This document shows, one piece after another, positions 1-7,807 of a DNA stretch of 14,301 nt. The stretch is from NCBI GenBank assembly GCA_036939755.1, contig JALLAZ010000536.1:1-14301 (forward strand), in the 5' to 3' direction. The translations under genes were made by a program, and so were the position numbers. The notes below the pieces were generated by a model. It worked only from the letters and a program-made list of their open reading frames with translations, made no database searches and had not been told where the DNA came from. This stretch comes from Stephanodiscus triporus (lineage: Eukaryota; Bacillariophyta; Thalassiosirophyceae; Thalassiosirales; Thalassiosiraceae). Numbering within the stretch: the first letter of the stretch is position 1; each line of letters opens with the position of its first letter.

Positions 1-40
1 AGGGAAGGTTCCCCCCCCCCTCAACCTTCTTCCCCCCCCA
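1..40. repeat. C-rich homopolymer tract
   Basis: Runs of ten C (11-20) and eight C (32-39) are separated by a short CT-rich spacer. The complementary strand is G-rich. It is simple-sequence DNA with no coding content. The remainder up to position 291 is 5' flank of the monooxygenase gene; I see no supported gene in it. Confidence 0.8.
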
Positions 41-230
41 AACCAGACTTAATCCATTGTTTTTTAGCTCACGCGCGGTTATAGGTGGCCTCACCCACCA
101 ATACGACCTTGGTAAATATTGCATCGTTTGTCATGAACGCATATCATCCCTGCCTGACCCCCCTGCCTCGCCGCCTTGCGTTCGGTTGGCGTGTCGATGG
201 CTGCTTCGGTGGTCGCTCAATTTTGGCGGG

Positions 231-240
231 ATTTATTTAA
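231..240 (+). promoter_or_regulatory. AT-rich TATA-like element upstream of the monooxygenase gene
   Basis: ATTTATTTAA lies about 50 bases before the chosen ATG at 292, in an otherwise GC-richer flank. Position and composition fit a core promoter element with a very short 5' UTR, but this is an inference from one motif. Confidence 0.25.
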
Positions 241-291
241 CCCCGTGTACGTATCTTTTGTACCAGAACTGCTTAGAAACCGCCGGCCATC

Positions 292-2125
292 ATGAACATC
301 TTGCTCCGCACTGCATGCACCGTTCTCGCTCTTTCGGGCGGCGTCTCAGCTTGGACTCCCGCGGCCAACCGGCCTAGGAGCCGCGCCGTCGAATCAGCCA
401 CGTCCGTTCGTTCGGCGTCGACCGATCGGGCGGCAGATCACGACTGGGATCTCAAGGTCGCCATAGTCGGAGCGTGAGTGAGATCGATGACTCAAACGTG
501 TGCGCATCTTGCCCCCCTCTCCTCTTCGTCCGCCCTAATAATACCCCCGTCCGTATCCTCCATTCATCTCGTCGATCCAAAAAAAAACGAATTGCCGGAA
601 AAATTCAAATCGACAAAGCGGCCCCTCGGGCTTGTTACTCGCGCATAGACTCGCGAAATCGCGATTGCCGCTGGGAGGGATCGACGTGTACGAATCCAGG
701 TCGGACCCGCGCCGCGACGATGCTCGAAGGTCGGGGCTGGGTAGGGCGTCATACGCTCTTGGCCTCGGCGCGCGAGGGCGAGCCGCAATTCGATCCGTCG
801 ACGAGGGACTGTGGACGGCGGTGAAGGTTAGGGGCTTCGAGTGCGAGAGGTTCAGGCTCCACTTCAATGCCTGGTTCAACATCAAGTTGAGAGACGCGGA
901 GGCGGGCGTCGAGCCGAGCGTTTTGATATACCAGACGGACCTCTGTGAGGCGCTGCTGGACGAGTTGGATACGCGATCTTTGGGCGACAAGGTGACGGTC
1001 CGCTTCGACTCGAAGATTGTCGATGTCGATCTATCGTCGTCTACGATATCCTTGGCAAGCGAAGGAGGGGGGAACGCGACCGTGCAGAAAGGGCCGTACG
1101 ACCTAATAGTCGGCTGCGACGGGGCCAACTCGATAGTACGACAAGCCCTTCTTGCACACTCTCCGCCGAACACGTTCTCGTTCACGCAGCGGAAGCTTCT
1201 GCCGGGATGTTTCAAGGCGGCGCGGGCGGAGGAGATGCCGCCCCTGCTCGATCCGGCCAGCGTGGCCTTGATATTGCCGGAGAAGAAGTCGCTTGGCATC
1301 ACGGCGTTTGTCGAGCCCACGGTCGATGGCGGGGCGTGCATTCTATTCGCCGGGAGGTTGTCGGGCATCGGCAACGAACCGACGGCGAAGGCCCCGGACG
1401 TCGACGGCAAGGTCGAGCTCGGTCCCATTATCTTTCCTCATCCCGATGACGCAGAGGGGGTCGCGTCGCGTCCGGACGTCGCGACGATCGCCGGGCTCGT
1501 CGTCGAGCAGTTCCCGCTCCTGGAGGGCACGACGGGATTGGACGGCGTCGTACGACAGCTTCTCTCGCAACGAACGAGCGTGGCGGATTCCGTGAAGTGC
1601 AACACGTACAATTCCAACTCCGACGTGACGCCCGCCGCCATCTGCGGCGATGCCGCCCACGCCACGGGAGGCGTGTCCGGCCAGGGGGCTAACAGCGCCC
1701 TGATGGACTCGGCATCGTTGGCCGATTGCCTTGTTCGGTGTTACAAGCCCACTGCCGAGTCGGGAGGCGATGTGCGCGGTGCGAAAAGGGCCTTACTTCA
1801 CCGGGGTGTTTCCTCCTACTCGCAGAAGATGGTCCCGGAAGGTTTGGCGCTCTACGATCTTTCATTCGGAAACGATGGCAAGACCTTGCCAATTTTCAGA
1901 AATATGCGATCGATGCTATCGAATGTCGTCGATGGCGTATTCGGGGGCCGCTTTGGCATCGGGAAGAAGCCTCTCCAAACCCTCCTAGCATCTTCCCTGA
2001 CGTCTTTCGTGGAAATTCGAAGGGACAGGAAGGACATGTACGTCGAAAATTTCCCAAGCGACGAAGTGTTCCGACTCGAGCTGGATCGGGTGTATTCTGG
2101 GGGCAACGCCAGCGTCGATGGTTAG
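292..2125 (+). CDS. Plastid-targeted FAD-dependent monooxygenase, kynurenine 3-monooxygenase-like (two exons)
   Basis: The CDS is join(292..473, 619..2125), 562 aa. Splicing restores the FAD-binding Rossmann motif VAIVGAGPSG (about residues 54-63), which neither exon carries alone. Further family signatures are GRASYALG..ARGRAAI (about 102-117, the block that in kynurenine 3-monooxygenase reads GRSINLALS-like), the DG motif GCDGANSIVR (226-235) and the second FAD motif GDAAHATGGVSGQGAN (404-419). Enzymes of this family hydroxylate aromatic or isoprenoid substrates using NAD(P)H, O2 and FAD; the substrate cannot be read from the sequence. Residues 1-20 form a hydrophobic signal peptide ending GVSA|WTP, followed by an Arg/Ser-rich stretch. 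This is the bipartite layout of diatom plastid precursors, with W in place of the usual F. It could instead be a UbiH-like or zeaxanthin-epoxidase-related hydroxylase. Fold and cofactor are confident, substrate is not. Confidence 0.88.
474..618 (+). other. Spliceosomal intron of the monooxygenase gene
   Basis: The donor GTGAGTG at 474 and an acceptor ending ACAAAG at 618 define a 145-base phase-2 intron. The split codon GC|C encodes the Ala of the GAGPSG nucleotide-binding motif, and the join gives an uninterrupted, family-consistent sequence. The intron contains a CT-rich stretch (about 508-530) and a run of nine A. If it is retained, translation stops at a TGA spanning the donor after 61 codons. 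Confidence 0.88.
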
Positions 2126-2407
2126 CAAGTTTGATCATGCCTAAGCTCAAGGAGCACTCTCTTACTCTACGTACGCTTAGCTATGTTGTATTAATATTAT
2201 TAACGAATGAGTTGTAGAGCGCAACGTCCAGATTATCGGCGTCCTTTGGCCTCCTCCAGTACAATGTTGGCCTCATCAAAATGTTGACCTACCGTTGATC
2301 AGTTGCCACTGTATCCCAGAGGCAGAGGTAGGTTGGGGGCACATTAAATGTCAAACTAACCACAATATTTATTTGGGACTCAATAAAAAATTAGTGCAAT
2401 ATGATGG
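2126..2407. other. Convergent 3' intergenic region with opposed poly(A)-like signals
   Basis: This region separates the stops of the monooxygenase (+) and VPS11 (-) genes. AATAAA occurs on the + strand at 2382-2387 and on the - strand at 2373-2368. The first would place the end of the + transcript close to the VPS11 stop codon; the second lies about 35 bases past the VPS11 stop. If both are used the two 3' UTRs overlap. No coding sequence is recognised here. Confidence 0.4.
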
Positions 2408-5400
2408 TTACAAATCTCCAAGGTAACCTCTTGAGATGCAGAAACAGATTGCCTCAAAATGATCACCCGACTGCTCCATCTCTCTCCAAAAATCTTCTCT
2501 CATCATCTCAACATTGCCGAATTGTTGATCTCTGTTGACTGCTGAATTTAGCTCTGTTGTACTCTCCTCTTCCAACCTACTAAGGTATGCATATATTTCA
2601 TCAATGTGGACATTGGGGAAGGCACTCTTTTTATGTTCTTCAGAGTTCATCACCAGTAGTCCCGGAGAAAGAAGACAGTTGATTTCGCGTTCCATAACTT
2701 CACATAAACTGATGTATTCTTCCATATTATTCTTCAATCGATGAATCTTTTTGGTACAATCATCCAATATGGCACCAACATAGTCCGTAGCAGCCGCCAA
2801 AGGCACGCCACAACGATTATGATACCGGGTGGAGTCATGACTGTCGGAGTTGAACATCCCATGCCCTTCCCCCGCTAGGATTCGGAGAATTCTCACAGGA
2901 GGTAAATCATCATTGTCTCTAGCCATGACCAAGGCTTCATGGATATCATGTAGGAGTCCACCCATCTCTGACTCTGACTCAACGCTGGCTTCTTCTTTCA
3001 GATTTCCTTTCAATCGTTCCCCAGCCATGCTTACAAAGTGAGTTAGTACACTAGCAAATATCTCTGGATCGTGATGCTCACACATTGATAGCATTTGTCT
3101 ACGTGCACGATCGGTACCGCTCCTGGCATATTGTTCCAAAAGCATGGGGACCATGTTGAGACGTTCATAAAGGAGGATTACACCCTCAGAAAATCCCGCA
3201 GCTTGCACAATGACGAGTGCCTCATAGTCGCCCATATCATCAACGTGACTATTTTCAGATAGTAACATAATTGCCTCATCACGCCTCAGCTTTTGGGCAT
3301 GGACATCCCCCATTCGCTTGCTCGAATTCCATTCATCCAACGTTAGTTCCAACAATGTCCTCCTGAGCATCGGGGTCAAGATATAGTCATTCCTGCGGCA
3401 GTGCGACAATATCAATCTGAAGAGCTTGGGATTCTCCATGAATGCATTTACAAATAGGCTCATCGGATACTTTTCGCACTTCAAGTTACTGCCACTGCCC
3501 TCTCCACCACGCTTTGTACTTGCAGTCAACAACCGGCAATCGTCAGCATCGACCATGACTGAAGGCGAATAAGACCCCTCACACAAAGCAATCACCACGC
3601 CCGCTGTTTCGCGTGGTAAAGAGCGTGCGATGAACACACCGTGTGCAACCAATGCCTCGACCGCCTTGTCCGGGCACAACGAACAAATGGCCGAGAGCAT
3701 TTCTGAAGGATCATCAGCACACACCAACAAATTACGCGCGATAGGGACAGATGTTACCTCAGATCCTTCGGGGTTCACAAGGAAGGGCTCGGCAGAATCG
3801 CAAAGTGGTGACGAAGACAAGGGCGTGAGGATGATTTTTGAGGCTGCATCAATGTCACCAAGCTTCAGGTAACACGTTCTCAACAGCTCGTCATGCACAC
3901 TCGAAGCCATTCCTGAAGCCTGAAGTGCCACTAAATATTTCACGGCAAGAAAAATTTTGGGAGCGTCGAGGAAGCGAAAAATGACGTGCGAGCTTTCCAG
4001 GCTCCCTATGGTCAGTATGTACTGATCCATTGCTGCGCTGAAGTCTCCTTTCTGGTACAGGTGTTCCGCATACCTCCGGTACAACATAACTATGTCCTCA
4101 GGAGAGAAAAATTGCGGATCGGAGAACGCCATGGAAATGGCCGCCTGAAACAGATTCTTTTGAGTCAACAAGTCAATTTTTTCGGGGGTTACCTTTTCCG
4201 TCAACGTCACGATCGATCCGCCACTCGTTAGCACCACAGCGCTCGAACGTCCACCCCGTAGTAATATCCTAGAATCTACCACTGGGGATGAGAATACGCC
4301 CGCAGCCCGCAGGGCACGATGGCCTGGCGATAAAAGGACGTGAAATCCAACAAGCTTGTTCGTTGTGTCATAAATGTCTACGGCATCTCGTCCTGATTTT
4401 GAATCCGTCGTGGCTACGAGGGTGTATGATGCGCCAGCGCCAAAGACGGTCCAGTCGTTATTGCGTTCGACAGATGATGATGACAGTGCAATTCCGCTGC
4501 TAACAGTGTTTGAACCTTCCCCCAATGTTGCTGTCGTTGTTGGCGGTCGTCGCATGGGCCTCCGAAGATAAACCATTGGAGGGGGCGGCAAAGAACACAT
4601 GGCAATCTTGTTGCCATCAATGGGACACACGCCCACTTTCTCTTCCGGTGAGTAGAGGTGCAGACCGTCGTTCCGAGCAACTGCGTACCGCGGCAGCATC
4701 TTTTCCATGGCTGTGTTGTTTTCCGTAAAGTGGGCTGACTTCTCATCTTCTCTAGACTTCTTGGCATCATTTGTCGATGTTGTCATTGTCCATAGCGCAG
4801 ACAGTGGCAGAGGAGGCAAGTCAACCCCATCGCAGAAACAGCTCGTTCCGACGGCCCTCCCATCCAAGTCATACCGTGCCGATACCACAGGGGCATTGGC
4901 TGATGGAACTCCCGTACCCAACCCTGCTGCTGGAGAGTTGCCAGGTATGCGCAGTCCTCCCAAATCATAGCAGCAAACTCCGCCTGCGGATGATGCTGAT
5001 GATGATGGATTGTTGCCGTCGCCACCACCATGAGACGACGACGACGACCATGGGACTCCTTCTCCGACAAGTGTCGTCGTCGAAAGGATGATTCTTCTAC
5101 GGTATGAGACAAAGAGACGGTAAATGCTATTGCTTTTGCCTCCATTGGCGCTGCCGGACAATGAAGCACCTGTAGCTACAGTTGTACTGCCCCCATCTTC
5201 CAAGAAGAAGGAGGAGGAATCAAATGGTCCAATCAAATGAATACTGCTAACAGCATGAATGTTCTTCGTCTTTTTTCCATCACCACTTAAATTGCCTTGC
5301 GGGGCAGGAATTTCGGCAACCAATGACAAACGTTTGTCATTATTGCTACCGCCACCATGGCTGGATTGATTGATCGGAAATACGTATACCAATACTATTC

Positions 5401-6931
5401 CAGAATCAGTTCCAACGCATACCACCCCGGGTAGTATCGAAACGCATCGTGGCTTGCCATGGTTTTCAAAGTTGAATGTCAACGGCTTATAATACCATGA
5501 GTGCATGTTTTTAAACGTGGTTTCAGCTGCAGTGGAGGATGTTGCTTTAGTAGATGAAGGCAATGAGGAGGTCAGCATCAAGTGCGGGTTGGCGTGCACC
5601 ACCACCCCCACGGTGCCAGAAACGTCAGTTATCGCCGCGACATACAAAATTGATGAAAAAAATGATTGACACTGAGACCGACTAATATTTTCATTGGCAG
5701 GCGGTGGCGGCGATGATGATTGGTACACGGAGCAACTGGTAGTGGCCAACCCTACGATTCGCGCCTTCTCTCTCCGCACCGCAGGAGGAAGCTGCTGCTG
5801 CTGTTGCTGTGAGTGTTGCAATATTTCAAGGACGTTATCACTTTCAAAGGGAGAGGATCCAAACAATGATGCCGTATCATTACCTCCTCCCTCTCCAAAT
5901 CCCAAATGTTCATCCAATATCTGTTGTTCAGCAGAAATCTTCCTCCTCGTAACCGCCTTCGAGGCAATATTAGCTGCCGTCGTAGTCGGTGGTTTGGACA
6001 AGGAAGAAGCTGCTATAACAGCCGACTTCTTGATACTGGGTGTGATAAATCCATCACAGGATGTGAAAGGATCGTAATAACCCCTCCACCCGTCGAGGTC
6101 TTCAGGATTTGTCACAATGTTGCTTGCATTTTTGATGCTGTTGTTCTCACTGTTCATGTCAATATTTATGATGTTGTTGCTTTGGCTGTTGCTGCTGTTG
6201 TTGTTGTTGTTGTATTTACCTCTAGTGAAGGCATTTGAACCATCACTATCATTACTTGGCGATAATATTGTCATTTGCTGCTGCTGCTGGCGGTGGTCTC
6301 CTACCACCAAGCGCGGATTGGCAGGAGTACAACGCACAGTAACGTCTACGCAATGAACCAAAGAGGTGTTCCGTGAAGATGTAAATAGAAGCTGAAGCTT
6401 GCCATCCCCTCCTCCGCCTCCCTCGATTGCGCCAACAGAAACGTTGGTAAGCTTGCCTCGTTGTTGCTGTTCTGAGATATTTTTCTTAGCAGTAGTGCGC
6501 AATGCCGCAAGACCCGCCTTCATATCGGCTACCGCGTTGCTATCCCCCATGGCGAAATTGTCTTCGTCGCCCCCATTGTTATCACCACGAAACAAAAATG
6601 GAGGCAGCATGACGTTCGACGCGGCGACGAGACAAAAATATTCTCCACAGCCAATCTTATAATAATCTTCGATGGTCAATTCTTCCTCATCCTCCTCGTC
6701 GTTATCTTCATGTTTGACGTTGTGGTTACTTCGATGAAGGAATTTTGGATCTAATAGATCATTTTCATTGTTGTTGCTGCCCTCACCGCCAGCGCCTGCA
6801 CCGCTGCCACAATTGTTCGTACTTCTACCGTCGCTTTTGGTCGGTATGAGATCCTTGATGACGGAGGGGGGGAGAGATAGGTTCTTGCGCTCGAAGAAGG
6901 CGAAGCGTTTCCATCGGGAGCTTGTTGACAT
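2408..6931 (-). CDS. VPS11: VPS11, HOPS/CORVET tethering complex subunit (RING-less, expanded)
   Basis: The gene is a single open frame of 1507 aa. The N-terminus (SSRWKRFAFFERK, residues 4-16) matches the opening of VPS11. Residues to about 910 correspond to the beta-propeller, with recognisable strands such as VVCVGTDSGIVLVYVF (near 500), YAVARNDGLHLYSPEE (near 755) and DAVDIYDTTNKLVGF (near 855). They are interrupted by Asn-, Gln-, Ser- and Gly-rich insertions. From about 915 the clathrin-heavy-chain-repeat solenoid is unmistakable: KNLFQAAISMAF, YAEHLYQKGDFSAAMDQY, TIGSLESSHVI and FLDAPKI. VPS11 scaffolds HOPS and CORVET for membrane fusion at late and early endosomes or vacuole. A short coiled coil (about 1380-1420) leads, in other species, into a RING-H2 finger; no CxxC/HxxC pattern is present here. 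The frame goes on to the typical VPS11 C-terminal tail (FEAICFCISRGYLGDL). Usual length is about 900-1100 aa; the excess is in the propeller half. Confidence 0.9.
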   Translation of the reverse strand: MSTSSRWKRFAFFERKNLSLPPSVIKDLIPTKSDGRSTNNCGSGAGAGGEGSNNNENDLLDPKFLHRSNHNVKHEDNDEEDEEELTIEDYYKIGCGEYFCLVAASNVMLPPFLFRGDNNGGDEDNFAMGDSNAVADMKAGLAALRTTAKKNISEQQQRGKLTNVSVGAIEGGGGGDGKLQLLFTSSRNTSLVHCVDVTVRCTPANPRLVVGDHRQQQQQMTILSPSNDSDGSNAFTRGKYNNNNNSSNSQSNNIINIDMNSENNSIKNASNIVTNPEDLDGWRGYYDPFTSCDGFITPSIKKSAVIAASSLSKPPTTTAANIASKAVTRRKISAEQQILDEHLGFGEGGGNDTASLFGSSPFESDNVLEILQHSQQQQQQLPPAVRREKARIVGLATTSCSVYQSSSPPPPANENISRSQCQSFFSSILYVAAITDVSGTVGVVVHANPHLMLTSSLPSSTKATSSTAAETTFKNMHSWYYKPLTFNFENHGKPRCVSILPGVVCVGTDSGIVLVYVFPINQSSHGGGSNNDKRLSLVAEIPAPQGNLSGDGKKTKNIHAVSSIHLIGPFDSSSFFLEDGGSTTVATGASLSGSANGGKSNSIYRLFVSYRRRIILSTTTLVGEGVPWSSSSSHGGGDGNNPSSSASSAGGVCCYDLGGLRIPGNSPAAGLGTGVPSANAPVVSARYDLDGRAVGTSCFCDGVDLPPLPLSALWTMTTSTNDAKKSREDEKSAHFTENNTAMEKMLPRYAVARNDGLHLYSPEEKVGVCPIDGNKIAMCSLPPPPMVYLRRPMRRPPTTTATLGEGSNTVSSGIALSSSSVERNNDWTVFGAGASYTLVATTDSKSGRDAVDIYDTTNKLVGFHVLLSPGHRALRAAGVFSSPVVDSRILLRGGRSSAVVLTSGGSIVTLTEKVTPEKIDLLTQKNLFQAAISMAFSDPQFFSPEDIVMLYRRYAEHLYQKGDFSAAMDQYILTIGSLESSHVIFRFLDAPKIFLAVKYLVALQASGMASSVHDELLRTCYLKLGDIDAASKIILTPLSSSPLCDSAEPFLVNPEGSEVTSVPIARNLLVCADDPSEMLSAICSLCPDKAVEALVAHGVFIARSLPRETAGVVIALCEGSYSPSVMVDADDCRLLTASTKRGGEGSGSNLKCEKYPMSLFVNAFMENPKLFRLILSHCRRNDYILTPMLRRTLLELTLDEWNSSKRMGDVHAQKLRRDEAIMLLSENSHVDDMGDYEALVIVQAAGFSEGVILLYERLNMVPMLLEQYARSGTDRARRQMLSMCEHHDPEIFASVLTHFVSMAGERLKGNLKEEASVESESEMGGLLHDIHEALVMARDNDDLPPVRILRILAGEGHGMFNSDSHDSTRYHNRCGVPLAAATDYVGAILDDCTKKIHRLKNNMEEYISLCEVMEREINCLLSPGLLVMNSEEHKKSAFPNVHIDEIYAYLSRLEEESTTELNSAVNRDQQFGNVEMMREDFWREMEQSGDHFEAICFCISRGYLGDL
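5786..5812 (-). repeat. Glutamine-codon repeat in VPS11
   Basis: On the + strand this reads as CTG/TTG triplets, encoding a run of six Gln plus a flanking HSQ on the - strand (near residue 372-380). It is an in-frame trinucleotide repeat inside a propeller insertion, so length variation would change the protein without shifting frame. Confidence 0.75.
6183..6213 (-). repeat. Asparagine-codon repeat in VPS11
   Basis: GTT/GCT triplets on the + strand encode a YNNNNN-S-S-N stretch on the - strand (near residue 240-250) and continue into an Asn-rich segment to about residue 270. A smaller glutamine repeat (five Gln) lies at about 6277-6291. These are low-complexity insertions in a poorly constrained part of the protein. 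Confidence 0.75.
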
Positions 6932-7023
6932 GGTTGCGCAACGTTTCGTTCGAACTGTGAGCGGAAGCTTCGAAGGGACTGTCTCTTTCTATTTTTATTT
7001 TGCTGAGCCTCTTAGCTAGCTAC

Positions 7024-7211
7024 TTAAAAGTTGTGTTTTGTTAGCGTTTTTTTTTCACCGCCATCGATACCATGGCAGCCGCAAAGGGAATACGGCGCAG
7101 GCACTCGCCTGATGGCGGCATCCAGCAGCTTTCGATGAAGCCCTGGATGTGCTCCATTGGGCGATGCGCCCAGCATCGTACCCCGCATCCGCATGGCCAT
7201 TAAAACGGCCA
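7024..7211. other. GC-rich island with overlapping small open frames and hairpins; possible small gene, ncRNA or gene relic
   Basis: This block is clearly GC-richer than the surrounding spacer. It holds three mutually overlapping short frames: 43 aa on + (7072-7203, start context ACCATGG), 58 aa on - (7200-7024) and 38 aa on - (7157-7041, hydrophobic middle and KKKR end). It also holds the hairpins TGGGCG-ATG-CGCCCA (7158-7172), CGATGC-GCCCA-GCATCG (7162-7178) and TGGCC-N8-GGCCA (7194-7211). None of the frames matches a family I recognise, and which one, if any, is used cannot be decided from sequence. Confidence 0.3.
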
Positions 7212-7359
7212 GGGATCAACGGTACATATTTTTGTCATCGTCGTTTTTTTTGCGCACACAACCGTAGCTAAACTAAAGACCATGTTATGGTCGAAATAAA
7301 TTAACGCCGAGTGATAATATTGTTTATTAGTATGTTATTAGTGTATTCGTATCTTAGGG

Positions 7360-7414
7360 TCGCCCGCCGACGACGATGGATGCCATTTCGTCCACCATTG
7401 TCAATGGCGGGCGA
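7360..7414. repeat. 55-nt imperfect palindrome / stem-loop
   Basis: The 20-nt arms 7360-7379 and 7395-7414 flank a 15-nt loop. The outer 9 bp (TCGCCCGCC with GGCGGGCGA) pair perfectly. A 3-nt mismatch follows, then an inner GAC-x-ATGG stem where the one mismatch is a G-U wobble in RNA from the + strand. It lies in otherwise AT-rich DNA and may be a structured RNA element, a regulatory cruciform or chance. Confidence 0.55.
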
Positions 7415-7807
7415 GCGATTAGTCAAAAAACAGAGTAGCTGTAGAATTAAATTAATTACTCTATTATTTATCGTTTTAATCAAAGCCGCGAGACAACGCC
7501 CTTGCCCTACCCCTCTTCCACGTCGCCCTTGCGTTGGAGTTGGACTATCCATTAAATCCACGCCGCTGGAGGGGGAAACGGCTCACCATGGTGGTGATGT
7601 TTGTGGGTTGTGTTTTGTTGTTTTACGATGGGATTACTCTGTGTGTAACATTCCCACATGAAAAACCTACGGGGCGGAGTTTTTTGTTCCCGCCCGAACC
7701 ACTACTTACCTCTGAAACTGGCGACGGCCAGAAATGCATTGGCAAAAAATAATCTAATTTTGGTCTGTGCGTCGCTTGCACTCCCTGAAAATATTCATAA
7801 AGCGGCC

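Larger units (their letters stand above)
6932..7807. other. Divergent intergenic region between VPS11 and bL25
   Basis: This 876-base region contains the 5' flanks of the VPS11 (-) and bL25 (+) genes and is mostly AT-rich. Two parts stand out and are listed separately: a GC-rich island (7024-7211) and a 55-nt imperfect palindrome (7360-7414). An open frame runs upstream in frame with bL25 from an ATG at 7658, but its AT-rich composition and content differ from the gene proper, so I regard it as 5' flank. Confidence 0.5.

Noticed and set aside
57..377. 106-aa frame across the 5' flank and first exon of the monooxygenase
   Set aside because: It is in a different frame from the supported signal peptide and has no motif.
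535..1428. 297-aa open frame antisense to the monooxygenase gene
   Set aside because: It is antisense to a well-supported exon and crosses the intron. Its content is Ser/Arg/Pro-rich without motifs, and it is expected from GC-rich codon usage on the opposite strand.
7072..7203. Confident micropeptide call for the 43-aa + frame
   Set aside because: Two equally open frames lie on the other strand of the same bases, and no homology is recognised, so it is reported only as part of an unexplained island.
7311..7661. 116-aa + frame with a hydrophobic N-terminus between VPS11 and bL25
   Set aside because: The apparent signal-like start is AT-rich spacer, and the rest is Arg/Pro-rich and crosses the palindrome. 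There is no family resemblance.
7658..7807. Upstream in-frame ATG extending bL25 by 50 residues
   Set aside because: The extension is AT-rich and unlike a targeting peptide. The ATG at 7808 (GGCCATGG context) begins an Arg-rich mitochondrial-like presequence.
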